The notes beneath the pieces are model-generated. The model was not told where the DNA came from. It saw only the letters and a program-made list of their open reading frames with translations, and made no database searches. A DNA stretch of 64,000 nucleotides, from positions 1 to 64,000 of the forward strand of contig JAPKZJ010000091.1 in NCBI GenBank assembly GCA_026393855.1. The letters run 5' to 3'. The position numbers and the translations under genes are program-made. Source of the DNA: Candidatus Aminicenantes bacterium (lineage in GTDB: Bacteria; Acidobacteriota; Aminicenantia; Aminicenantales; UBA4085). Positions 53,127 to 61,819 of the stretch are shown one piece after another (the stretch's first letter is position 1; each line of letters starts with the position of its first letter).

Positions 53127-55135
53127 GCTTGGATACGCCCCGCCGTCGCCGTCTGGCCTGGATTCTCCTTCTCGTTCTAGCGGCTGCGACCCGGTTCTGG
53201 GGCCTGGGCTGGGGGCTTCCCCACACCTATCACGTGGACGAGAACGCCTTCGGCGACAAGGCCATCCGGTTCTTCTACGGCGACCTCGATCCGCATTTCT
53301 TCCACGTCGGAACCCTGCACATGTACGCCCTGGCCGGGATGTGGAAGGTCTACCAGGTTGTGGGAGGATTCGAATCCACGGACGCCTTCGTCTCCCACTA
53401 TCAGAAGAACCCGACGACGTTCTACCTGATCGGGCGGTCCTTGTCGGCCCTGCTGGGGGTTGGATCGGTGCTGCTCGTCTTCCTTCTCGGTTTGCGAATG
53501 GCCGGCCTCGGGGCGGGCTTCGCGGCCGGGCTCTTCCTGACGTTTTCGCCGGAACACGTCAAGATCTCCCACGCCATGCTGCCGGACGGCCCGACGCTCT
53601 TCTTTCTCTTGCTGACCTTTTTTTTGATCTGGCGGATCTATGAGAAAGGACGGGCCCTGGATTACGCCCTGGCCGGCCTGACGGCCGGGATCGCCATGGC
53701 CATGAAATACGCCGGCCACATGATGGTCATTCCCCTACTCTTCGCCCACACCGCCCGGATTCTCGAGCTGGGATTGCCGAAGAAGAAGATCTTCCTCCAC
53801 CCGCCGCTCTTCCTGTTCGGAGCAACGTTTCTGCTGACCTTCGCGGCGGGATGCCCCTACGCCGTCCTCGATTTCCCCCGCTTTTGGGCCGACTTCAAAT
53901 GGCAGTCCGGCCATTTGATGAGCGAGGGCCATTTCGGCTCGTCCATGCGGCAGCCGGCGTGGCTCTTTTATCTCCAGTACGGCTTCCGCGACAACCTCGG
54001 CCGCTGGGTCCAGTATCTGGCCTTCGGCGGCGTCATCCTGGCCTTGGCCCGCCGCAAGGCCCGCGAGTGGATTCTGCTGTCCTATCCGCTGGTCCTGTTC
54101 GTGTTGATCGGGATGTGGAAGACGCGGGCCACCCGCTATTTCCTCCCCCTGGCCCCTTTCTTCATCCTCCTGGCCGCGCCTTTCGTCGAAGCGGCCGCCG
54201 CCTGGCTGGCGCCGCGGCTGCGGGCTTTGGTCCGCCGCACCGGCCCCGCCCCCCGCACGGCGGCGGTCTTGACGCTGCTCTTCGCGCTCGTCGCCGTGGC
54301 GCCTTCGGCCGTCCGGGTCGTTCGCTACGACGCCTCGGTCGCCGGGCCGGATACGCGGACCCAGGCCCTGGAATGGATCCGCTGGAACATCCCGCCCGGC
54401 GAGACGATCGCCCACGAGGCCTACGACCCGCCCCTGCCGGGGAAGGTCTATGCCCTGTTCTATCGCAACTCGCTGAGCGACGTCGATCTCAACGTCCTGG
54501 CCCGCGGCGGTGTCCAATACGTGGTCGTCAGCGACATTAATTACGCCCGATTCACCCGCTATCCCAAAGAGTTCCCGGAGCGGGCCGCATTCTATTTCGA
54601 TCTGGAGAAGGAAGCCACCCTGATCAAGTCCTTCGTCCCCACCTACGACGAGGACCTGCTCGACCTGCACAACCCGACCATCAAGATCTACCGGCTCGGC
54701 CGAACTCCGGACTTCCGATTCCCCGGCCATTTCGAGCGCTTGGCCGCCGCGGCGACCCTGAAAAAATCCGCCGGCGGCGGCTGGACCCTGGAGGCCTCGA
54801 TCGAAGGGCGCCTCGGGCCTTATGTCGGCGAGAGGGTCGGCGAACCCTACGCCCGGCTTCTCGATTCGGCCGGCCGCGAAATCGCCCGACTGGTCCTGCG
54901 GGAGGGTCCGGTGCCGAGCGGCGATTTCCAAGCCTCCGCCTCCCGAAAAGTGGCCGACCCGCCCGAGGGGACGCGGATCGCCCTGGGCTATCTTTATGAC
55001 CTGGCGCCGAATCCCCTGCGCGTCCCGCCCGAACAGCCGTTCTTCAAGGAGGCCGTTCTGCCCAAACGGTTGGATGCGGCGGCGCGCCGCGAGGGCCGGT
55101 TGGAGGCTTCGTTCCGGTACGGCCCGGAGCATTGA
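53123..55135 (+). CDS. GT39-family polytopic glycosyltransferase (tandem copy 1)
   Basis: A 670-residue protein with about ten membrane helices. The first periplasmic loop has YHVDENAFGDKAIRF with the Asp-Glu pair expected of GT-C (GT39) enzymes. A C-terminal beta-rich domain of about 150 residues (KSAGGGWTLEASIEGRLGPY...DLAPNPLRVPPEQPFF) completes it. Strongly similar to the next gene throughout. Its ATG overlaps the radical SAM stop. It should transfer a lipid-linked sugar outside the inner membrane. Confidence 0.82.
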   Translation: MSLDTPRRRRLAWILLLVLAAATRFWGLGWGLPHTYHVDENAFGDKAIRFFYGDLDPHFFHVGTLHMYALAGMWKVYQVVGGFESTDAFVSHYQKNPTTFYLIGRSLSALLGVGSVLLVFLLGLRMAGLGAGFAAGLFLTFSPEHVKISHAMLPDGPTLFFLLLTFFLIWRIYEKGRALDYALAGLTAGIAMAMKYAGHMMVIPLLFAHTARILELGLPKKKIFLHPPLFLFGATFLLTFAAGCPYAVLDFPRFWADFKWQSGHLMSEGHFGSSMRQPAWLFYLQYGFRDNLGRWVQYLAFGGVILALARRKAREWILLSYPLVLFVLIGMWKTRATRYFLPLAPFFILLAAPFVEAAAAWLAPRLRALVRRTGPAPRTAAVLTLLFALVAVAPSAVRVVRYDASVAGPDTRTQALEWIRWNIPPGETIAHEAYDPPLPGKVYALFYRNSLSDVDLNVLARGGVQYVVVSDINYARFTRYPKEFPERAAFYFDLEKEATLIKSFVPTYDEDLLDLHNPTIKIYRLGRTPDFRFPGHFERLAAAATLKKSAGGGWTLEASIEGRLGPYVGERVGEPYARLLDSAGREIARLVLREGPVPSGDFQASASRKVADPPEGTRIALGYLYDLAPNPLRVPPEQPFFKEAVLPKRLDAAARREGRLEASFRYGPEH

Positions 55136-55161
55136 CCCGGGACCGGAGCATCCCTTATAGT
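55132..55161 (+). promoter_or_regulatory. Promoter of the second GT39 gene (leaderless arrangement)
   Basis: TTGACC (55132-55137), 18-nt spacer, TATAGT (55156-55161). The ATG at 55168 is only 6 nt downstream with no ribosome site. Confidence 0.5.
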
Positions 55162-55167
55162 CATGCC

Positions 55168-57222
55168 ATGGCGAAAGCTTCGGTTTCCAGCCGGACGGCG
55201 GCCCTCCTTCTGCTTCTCGTTTTAGCGGCGGGGACACGGTTCTGGGGGCTCGGCTGGGGCCTTCCGAACACCTATCACGTCGACGAAAACTTCTTCGCCG
55301 AAAAAGCCGTCCGCTTCCTCTCGGGCGACCTGAACCCGCACTTCTCGGGCATCCCCACCCTGCACATGTACATGCTGGCAGGGATGTGGAAAGTCTATAC
55401 GATCGCCGCCGGTCACAAAACCTTCGCCGAATCCAACGAGGACCTGGTCCAGAACCCCACGCCCTATTACCTCATAGGGAGGGCTCTATCGGCCGTCCTG
55501 GGCATCGGCACCGTGCTCCTCATTTTCCTTCTCGGCCTGCGGATCTACAATCTAAGCGTCGGCTTCGCGGCCGGCCTGTTCATGGCCTTCTCGCCCGAGC
55601 ACGTCAAGATCTGCCACGCCATGCTGCCCGACGGGCCGATGCTATTCCTGCTCGTCCTGACCTTCTATTTTATCTGGAGGATCTACGAAACGGGACGGCC
55701 CCGCTTCTACATCCTGGCCGGCCTCGCGGCCGGCGCCGCCATGGCCATGAAATTCGGCGGCCACATGCTTCTTCCGACGCTGTTTCTGGCCCATCTTCTG
55801 CGCGTCCTGGACAAAGGCGAACCGAAGAAGCGCATTCTGCTTCACCTCCCGCTCTATCTGGCCGGCCTGGCCTTCGCCGCGGCTTTCTTCCTCGGTTTTC
55901 CTTACGGTTTTCTGGATTGGAAGCTGACGCTCTTCTGGTACAAATGGCAAACGACGACCCTGCTGACGCAAGGTCATTTCGGATCCTCGGTCCAGCAGTC
56001 GGCCTGGCTTTTCTACCTCCAGTACGGATTCCGGGACAACCTCGGCGCCTGGGTCCAGTTCCTCGCGTTTGCCGGCATCGTCGCGGCCCTGATCCGGCGC
56101 AAGGCCCGGGAGTGGATTCTGCTCTTCTATCCCGTTCTGCTTTTCCTGTTGATCGGCGTCTGGAAGGCGCGGGCGACCCGCTATCTCCTGCCTGCCGCGC
56201 CCTTCTTTCTCCTGCTGGCCGGCCTGGCGGCTTGGTCCTTGGCCGGAACGGCGTCCCGCTTGGCGGCTAAAGCGGTCCACGGACGGCCGGCTTCGGGCCG
56301 GACGATCGCCGGACTGACGGCGGCCTTCGCTTTGATCGCGGTCGGACCTTCGGCCGTCCGGGTTGTTCGCTATGACGCCTCGATCGCCGGGCCGGACACG
56401 CGGACCGAAGCCCGCGACTGGATCCATTGGAACATTCCGGCCGGGGAAAAGATCGCCCTCGAAATGTACGATCCTCCCATCTCCCGGGAAAAATACGACA
56501 CCTTCTACCTTCATTCTCTGAGCGACATCAGCTTCGCATCCCTGTTCAACAAAGGCGTGCGCTACGCCGTGATCAGCGACATCAACTACGCCCGGTTCAC
56601 CCGCTTCCCCGACGAGTTCCCCAGCCGGGCCTCCTTCTATTTCGATTTGGCCAGGGACGCCACGCTGATCAAGTCCTTCGTCCCGGCCTACGACGAGGAC
56701 CTGCTGGACCTCCACAACCCGACCATCAAGATCTACCGTCTGACAAAGGCTCCCGATTTCCGCTTCCCCGGCCACTTCGAGCGCTTAGCCGCTGAAGCCG
56801 TCTTGGAGAAGTCCGCCGGAGGCGCCTGGACCTTGAGGGCCTCGATGACGGGGCACCTCGGCCCCTACGTCGGCGAGCGCGTCGCCGAGCCCTATGTCCT
56901 GTTGCGCGGCCGGGACGGCCGCGAGATCGTCCGGTTGGTCCTGCACGCGGGCCCGGTGCCGGACGGCGAGTTCCGGGCCGAGGCCTCCCGAGAAGTCCCC
57001 GATCCGCCCGAAGGCGCGCGGATGATACTGGGCTATCTCTACGACCTGGCGCCCGACCCGCTCCGCGTCCCGCCCGAACAGCCGTTTTTCAAGGACACGG
57101 TCCTGCCCGAGCCGGTGGATGCGGCGGCCCTGTCCCGCGGGCGTTTGGCGTCGTCGTTCCGATACGAAAAAGCGGCTCCCCGGGAAGCCGCTAATAAGAC
57201 GGGCCCGACCGTCCTCCGCTAG
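55168..57222 (+). CDS. GT39-family polytopic glycosyltransferase (tandem copy 2)
   Basis: A 684-residue paralogue of the preceding gene: FWGLGWGLP-TYHVDEN, TLHMYMLAGMWKVY, FSPEHVKI-HAMLPDGP, LYDLAPDPLRVPPEQPFF are shared. The start at 55168 (MAKAS) matches the paralogue's N-terminus; a start 12 codons earlier would lie in the promoter. The two genes probably arose by tandem duplication and may have diverged in sugar or acceptor. Confidence 0.82.
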   Translation: MAKASVSSRTAALLLLLVLAAGTRFWGLGWGLPNTYHVDENFFAEKAVRFLSGDLNPHFSGIPTLHMYMLAGMWKVYTIAAGHKTFAESNEDLVQNPTPYYLIGRALSAVLGIGTVLLIFLLGLRIYNLSVGFAAGLFMAFSPEHVKICHAMLPDGPMLFLLVLTFYFIWRIYETGRPRFYILAGLAAGAAMAMKFGGHMLLPTLFLAHLLRVLDKGEPKKRILLHLPLYLAGLAFAAAFFLGFPYGFLDWKLTLFWYKWQTTTLLTQGHFGSSVQQSAWLFYLQYGFRDNLGAWVQFLAFAGIVAALIRRKAREWILLFYPVLLFLLIGVWKARATRYLLPAAPFFLLLAGLAAWSLAGTASRLAAKAVHGRPASGRTIAGLTAAFALIAVGPSAVRVVRYDASIAGPDTRTEARDWIHWNIPAGEKIALEMYDPPISREKYDTFYLHSLSDISFASLFNKGVRYAVISDINYARFTRFPDEFPSRASFYFDLARDATLIKSFVPAYDEDLLDLHNPTIKIYRLTKAPDFRFPGHFERLAAEAVLEKSAGGAWTLRASMTGHLGPYVGERVAEPYVLLRGRDGREIVRLVLHAGPVPDGEFRAEASREVPDPPEGARMILGYLYDLAPDPLRVPPEQPFFKDTVLPEPVDAAALSRGRLASSFRYEKAAPREAANKTGPTVLR

Positions 57223-57244
57223 CGCGCCGCGTCCGCCGCTGTGA

Positions 57245-57250
57245 TATAAT
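57245..57250 (+). promoter_or_regulatory. -10 element for ftsK
   Basis: A perfect TATAAT lies 11 nt before the ftsK ATG with no ribosome site; no good -35 is seen 17 nt upstream. Confidence 0.4.
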
Positions 57251-57261
57251 TTCCGAAGCTC

Positions 57262-59625
57262 ATGAGTCCGTCCAAGAAGAAAAAATCGGGGAAACCGTCC
57301 GCCCGCAGCGGCAACGGCAAAGCCGCGCCGGCCAAGAAGCGGCCGCTCTCCGCCGAGATCGCCGGCGTCATCCTTTTGTTTGCCGCCCTGTTTCTCCTGC
57401 TCAGCCTGGTCGGATACGACTCCAGGGATCCGTCCTGGGCCCGGGCCGTCGAGCCCGGATACAAAGTCCGCAACATCGCCGGCCCGGTCGGCGCCTGGCT
57501 GGCCGAGACGGCGCTTCAGGGCTTCGGACTGACGGCCTTCGCCTTTCCCTTCCTGATGGCCTTTCTGGGCATCCGGGCCGTGCTCTTCGGCGGCCGAAAG
57601 CATTTGTTCCGGCAGGCGGCCAAGATCCTCCTCGGCCTGGCCATCCTTTGCCCATTGCTCAACCTCGTCTTCCAGGCTCTGGCCTGGCGGGGGGCGGATA
57701 TCGAACCGGGAGGATTCTTCGGCAGCCTTCTCGACGAGGGGCTGACCGGCTTGTTGAACTCCACCGGCGCCCTCATCGTTCTCCTGGCGGCCGCGGTCCT
57801 CTATCTGGTCTTCGCCACCGGGATTTCGCTGAAGACCGTGTTCCGCGCCGTCGGCCGCCTGTTTGCCTCGGCCACCCGAGAGGTCACGATCAAAATCACC
57901 GACGCCCGGGCCCCGGCCAAGACCGGGGGCGAGGCGAAGGAGGCCGAGGACGGCGCCAAGATCGTCGAATCGAAGAAGGCGGCCAAGGAGCGCAGGCGGG
58001 GCAAGGCGGAATCGGCGGCAGCCGAAGAGACTCCGGCCGTCGTCCGGCCGCCCGCTTCGCGAGAGATCAAGCGCGGCTCGATCAGGCCCCCGGCCCCGCC
58101 CAAGCCCGAGCCGGCCCTCTTCCCCGAGCTGGCCGCAGGCTACAACTTTCCCCTGCTGACCCTGCTCGACGCCGGATCGCCGCCCGAAAAGATCGACAAG
58201 AACGAGCTGCTGGAGAAGAAGCGGCTGATCGAGGAAAAGCTTAAGGAGTTCAAGATCGACGGCGAGGTCCGCGAATACCACCCCGGACCGGTCATCACGA
58301 CCTACGAGTTCACCCCCAGCCCCGGCATCAAGATCAGCCAGGTCATGAACCTGGCCGAGGACCTGTCCCTGGCTCTGCGGGCCGAATCGGTCCGCGTCCA
58401 GCGCCTGCCGGGCAAGGCCTCTATCGGCGTCGAGATCCCCAACAACAAGCGCGAGATCATCCGCCTGCGCGACATCCTGGCCTCGGATGACTTCCAGAAC
58501 TCCTCCTCCAAGCTGGCCTTCGCCCTGGGCAAGACCGTCCACGACGAGGTCTATGTCACGGATTTGACCCAGATGCCCCACCTGCTTATCGCCGGGGCCA
58601 CCGGCACCGGCAAGAGCGTCTGCCTCAACGCCCTGATCGCCAGCATCCTCTACAAAGCCACCCCGGCCGAGGTCAAGCTGATTCTGATCGACCCGAAACG
58701 CCTGGAGTTTTCGCTGTTCGAGGGCATTCCCCATCTTCTCAGCCCGGTCATCAACGACCCCAAGAAGGCCGCCTTCGTCCTGATGGACGCCGTCAAGCGG
58801 ATGGAGGAGCGGCTCTACCTCATGGGCCAGCACAAGGTCCGCAACATCCAGCAGTACAACCAGCACATCGCCCAGCTGCTGCAGGAAAAGAAGGGGACGC
58901 TGACCGACGAGGAGAAGGCCAAGCTCAAGCCTCTGCCGTATATCGTCATCATCATCGACGAGCTGGCCGAGCTGATGCTGGTCTCCGGCCAGGACATCGA
59001 CTACGCCATCAGCCGGCTGGCCCAATTGGCCCGGGCCGTCGGCATACACCTGGTCCTGGCCACCCAGCGTCCCTCCACCGACGTCATCACCGGGACGATC
59101 AAGGCCAATTTTGCCACCCGCATCGGCTTCCGGGTCTCCTCCTCGATCGACTCCCGGATCATCCTGGACGCGACTGGGGCGGAGAAGCTCCTGGGCAACG
59201 GCGACATGCTCTTTATCCCGCCCTCCAATCCGCAGAAGATCCGGCTGCACGGCGCCTATGTTTCGAACGCCGAAGTCCGCCGGGTGATCAAGTTCGTCAA
59301 GGAACAGGGCGAGCCCGAGTACGATGAGCGGATCGCCGACATACTGGAGTCCACTTCCGGCCCGGAATGGGGCGACGACGACGAGAAGGACGAGCGCTAC
59401 GAAGAGGCCCTCAAGCTCGTTCTCAGCACGGGCCAGGCTTCCGCCTCCTATCTCCAGCGGCGGCTCAAGCTGGGCTACGCCCGGGCCTCGCGGATCATCG
59501 ATCAGATGGAGCGCGAGGGGATTCTGGGCCCGTCCGACGGCAGCAAGCCGCGCGAGATCATGGTCGATCCCAAGCAGTTCCTGGCCGACCGGCGGAAGGC
59601 CAAGATCGCCGCGGAGCCGTTCTAA
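57262..59625 (+). CDS. ftsK: DNA translocase FtsK/SpoIIIE
   Basis: A 787-residue protein. Four transmembrane segments fill residues 30-200, then a linker rich in Ala, Glu and Lys. The motor domain carries GATGTGKSVCLN (Walker A, about residues 445-456), YIVIIIDELAELM (Walker B) and the LATQRPSTDVITGTIKANFATRIGFRV block. The C-terminal gamma winged helix (SASYLQRRLKLGYARASRIIDQME) recognises KOPS-type sequences. It pumps chromosome ends across the septum during division. Confidence 0.95.
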   Translation: MSPSKKKKSGKPSARSGNGKAAPAKKRPLSAEIAGVILLFAALFLLLSLVGYDSRDPSWARAVEPGYKVRNIAGPVGAWLAETALQGFGLTAFAFPFLMAFLGIRAVLFGGRKHLFRQAAKILLGLAILCPLLNLVFQALAWRGADIEPGGFFGSLLDEGLTGLLNSTGALIVLLAAAVLYLVFATGISLKTVFRAVGRLFASATREVTIKITDARAPAKTGGEAKEAEDGAKIVESKKAAKERRRGKAESAAAEETPAVVRPPASREIKRGSIRPPAPPKPEPALFPELAAGYNFPLLTLLDAGSPPEKIDKNELLEKKRLIEEKLKEFKIDGEVREYHPGPVITTYEFTPSPGIKISQVMNLAEDLSLALRAESVRVQRLPGKASIGVEIPNNKREIIRLRDILASDDFQNSSSKLAFALGKTVHDEVYVTDLTQMPHLLIAGATGTGKSVCLNALIASILYKATPAEVKLILIDPKRLEFSLFEGIPHLLSPVINDPKKAAFVLMDAVKRMEERLYLMGQHKVRNIQQYNQHIAQLLQEKKGTLTDEEKAKLKPLPYIVIIIDELAELMLVSGQDIDYAISRLAQLARAVGIHLVLATQRPSTDVITGTIKANFATRIGFRVSSSIDSRIILDATGAEKLLGNGDMLFIPPSNPQKIRLHGAYVSNAEVRRVIKFVKEQGEPEYDERIADILESTSGPEWGDDDEKDERYEEALKLVLSTGQASASYLQRRLKLGYARASRIIDQMEREGILGPSDGSKPREIMVDPKQFLADRRKAKIAAEPF

Positions 59626-59627
59626 TC

Positions 59628-59656
59628 TTGACTTGGCCCTCCCGTTGCGGTAGCGT
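59628..59656 (+). promoter_or_regulatory. Promoter of the 59666 methyltransferase gene (leaderless arrangement)
   Basis: TTGACT (59628-59633), 17-nt spacer, TAGCGT (59651-59656). The ATG at 59666 follows after 9 nt with no ribosome site. Confidence 0.5.
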
Positions 59657-59665
59657 AACCGATTC

Positions 59666-60556
59666 ATGAGCGAAGAGATCCGGCGGCGAGACTATCCCTG
59701 CCCCGTCTGCGGCGGCACCGGGCGAAGGCCGCTCTATGCCATTCAGGGGTTCACGCTCGTCCGCTGCCGGACTTGCCGGATGGTATACGTCAACCCGCGC
59801 ATCCCGGACGAGGCCATCTTTGATATTTACCGGGATCATTATTTCCAGCGCTCCGCGGACGGATACGGAGGCTACGAGCTCATCGCCCCGATGCGCAAAC
59901 GGACCTTCGCCCGCTGGTACGAGACGATCAAGCCGTTTCTGCCGGAAGGCCGGGGCAACGCCCTGGACGTCGGTTGCGCAGCCGGCTACTTCATCGACGT
60001 CCTGCGGGAAGACGGCTGGGCGGCCGAGGGGATCGAGCTCGACCTGGGCATGGCCGAGGATCTCGTCCGCCGGGGCTACCGGGTCAGCAATGTGCCGCTG
60101 GAGTCCTTCGCCGCGACCCGGAAATTCCGGCTCATCACCCTCTTCGACGTCATCGAACACCTGCCCGGAGTCGCCGGCGACATGACCAAGATTGCAGACC
60201 TCCTGGACGACGACGGGATCCTAGCGATCGTCACCCCCAATGTGATGAGCCCGCAGCGTAAGCTCATGGGCCGCCGCTGGTTCCAGTTCAAGCCGCGGGA
60301 GCACATCCATTACTTTTCGCCCGCCACGCTCGGCCGCATGGCCGCCCGTCACGGCCTGACGCCGGTCCATGTCTCCCCCTCGGGGCAATACGCCGACTTC
60401 GGCTTCCTCGGCGAGCGGCTGAAGAAATACGGCTACGCTGCGCCGGCTGCCGTCTTTCGTTGGTTTATGAAAGCCTTCCGGCTGGCCGACGCTTCGCGCT
60501 TCGTCCGAACGGGCAGCATGCTCGTCGTCTTGAAGAGGACAAAGCCCGCGGCTTGA
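59666..60556 (+). CDS. Zinc-ribbon SAM-dependent methyltransferase
   Basis: A 296-residue protein. The N-terminal CPVCGG...CRTCRMVYVNP is a four-Cys zinc ribbon that often precedes sugar or lipid methyltransferases. The core has ALDVGCAAGYFIDVL, GIELDLGMAED and a HLPGVAGDMTKIADLLDDDG region, then EHIHYFSPATL, a conserved motif of this subgroup. Substrate probably a glycan or lipid, by analogy only. Confidence 0.82.
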   Translation: MSEEIRRRDYPCPVCGGTGRRPLYAIQGFTLVRCRTCRMVYVNPRIPDEAIFDIYRDHYFQRSADGYGGYELIAPMRKRTFARWYETIKPFLPEGRGNALDVGCAAGYFIDVLREDGWAAEGIELDLGMAEDLVRRGYRVSNVPLESFAATRKFRLITLFDVIEHLPGVAGDMTKIADLLDDDGILAIVTPNVMSPQRKLMGRRWFQFKPREHIHYFSPATLGRMAARHGLTPVHVSPSGQYADFGFLGERLKKYGYAAPAAVFRWFMKAFRLADASRFVRTGSMLVVLKRTKPAA

Positions 60557-60577
60557 GGAGACGCGCCGCCCGGCCGC

Positions 60578-60606
60578 TTGCGGGCGCATCGCGCCGGCCC
60601 TATAAT
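60578..60606 (+). promoter_or_regulatory. Promoter of the ECF sigma gene
   Basis: TTGCGG (60578-60583), 17-nt spacer, perfect TATAAT (60601-60606), 18 nt before the ATG at 60625. It looks housekeeping-type rather than the GAACTT-like box of ECF autoregulation. Confidence 0.6.
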
Positions 60607-60624
60607 GTCCCGGATTATCCAGCC

Positions 60625-61161
60625 ATGCCCCAAAGCCCTCCCGCCGTCGACCTCGATCGGATGATCGAGGAATTCCGGCCCAAGATCGGATTCAAGGTCC
60701 GCCGCGCGCTCGGGTCGGCCAATCCGGACTGGGAGGACGTGGTCAACGAGATTCTGACCCAGGTGCTGGACAAGGTCCGATCGGGCGAGTTCCGCGGCGA
60801 ATCGTCCATCGGCACCTTCATCTACACCATCACGATCCGCCGCATCGCCGATTACATCCGCCAAAAGACGCGCGTCCTGCGCCATGTTCCCGAGCCCGGC
60901 ACGCCTCCGGATCCGATCGACGAGGCCGAACGTGATCAACGCCTGACCCGGCTGGCCGAGGCTGTGGCGGCTCTGGCCCCCAAGTACAAGTCCGTCCTGG
61001 AGCTGTACTACTTCCGCGAGCTCAGCCGCGAGGAGACGGCCCGCCGGCTGGGGATCAGCCCGGCCAAAGTCAGCGAACGAACCAACTACGCCCAGAAACT
61101 CCTACGCCGGATGCTGGGAAGCGATTTTTCCATTTTTGGCCCGCCCCGACGACTAAAATGA
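60625..61161 (+). CDS. ECF-type RNA polymerase sigma factor
   Basis: A 178-residue sigma-70-family protein. Region 2 (DWEDVVNEILTQVLDKV, then STFIYTITIRRIADYIRQ-like) and region 4 (LAPKYKSVLELYYFRELSREETARRLGISPAKVSERTNYA, a helix-turn-helix) are separated by a short linker; region 3 is absent, as in ECF factors. The start at 60625 follows a consensus promoter. The adjacent anti-sigma gene, 22 bp later, supports the pairing. Confidence 0.88.
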   Translation: MPQSPPAVDLDRMIEEFRPKIGFKVRRALGSANPDWEDVVNEILTQVLDKVRSGEFRGESSIGTFIYTITIRRIADYIRQKTRVLRHVPEPGTPPDPIDEAERDQRLTRLAEAVAALAPKYKSVLELYYFRELSREETARRLGISPAKVSERTNYAQKLLRRMLGSDFSIFGPPRRLK

Positions 61162-61183
61162 TATCTTTTCAATCGGAACCAAA

Positions 61184-61816
61184 ATGAAGAGTTGCAACTT
61201 TAAATACCAGATCGACGATTTCCTCCTGGACCGACTGGGCGGGCCGGACAGGGACCGATTTGAGGAACATATCTTCAATTGCGACCGGTGTTTTCACGAT
61301 GTCTTTGAGCGAGGGGCCATCCTCGCGGCGGTACGGGCGCACGGCGGGAGAATCTTCTCCCCCGAGGCGATTCCGGCCGCTCGGAAAACACCTTCCCGAA
61401 CTGCATTCCTCCGGCTTTGGCCCTATGCGGCCGTCGCGGCAGCCGTTCTGATCGCCGTCTGGATCGGGATCAACCCGGGGCGCCCGGACGCCGGCCCCTT
61501 GCCCCTGACGGCCCCCGTCGACGATACGGTCCGCGGCGGATCCGTCGAGCTCATCGGGCCCCTGGGCGCTCTAGCCCAAGCCCCCTCCGCGTTGGAATGG
61601 AAGACGGCAGGAACGGGAACCGACTACTCGATCACCCTATCCGGACCGGGCGTGGCTTGGTCGGGGCGGACGGCAGCCGGCCGGATCGATCTGCCCGCGG
61701 ATATCCGGAACAAGATTGTCCCCGGCAACGAGTACCATTGGAAAGTCAGGGCTTTCGCCCCCCAGGGCGGCTTCATAGGCGCCTCTCAAGAGGGCGTTTT
61801 CCGGATCGCCCGCTAA
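61184..61816 (+). CDS. Zinc-finger anti-sigma factor-like membrane protein
   Basis: A 210-residue protein. The N-terminal H-x3-C-x2-C element (EEHIFNCDRCFHDV) is the ZAS anti-sigma zinc motif. One transmembrane helix (YAAVAAAVLIAVWIGI, about residues 86-101) separates it from a periplasmic FN3-like domain (LEWKTAGTGTDYSITLSG...YHWKVRAFAPQGG). It should hold the upstream ECF sigma at the membrane until a periplasmic signal releases it. Confidence 0.8.
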   Translation: MKSCNFKYQIDDFLLDRLGGPDRDRFEEHIFNCDRCFHDVFERGAILAAVRAHGGRIFSPEAIPAARKTPSRTAFLRLWPYAAVAAAVLIAVWIGINPGRPDAGPLPLTAPVDDTVRGGSVELIGPLGALAQAPSALEWKTAGTGTDYSITLSGPGVAWSGRTAAGRIDLPADIRNKIVPGNEYHWKVRAFAPQGGFIGASQEGVFRIAR

Positions 61817-61819
61817 GTT

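Noticed and set aside
56785-59667. Very long open frame (960 codons) on the minus strand opposite ftsK and the GT39 gene
   Set aside because: Composition is that of an antisense shadow in GC-rich coding DNA; it has no domain, and ftsK on the other strand is unmistakable.
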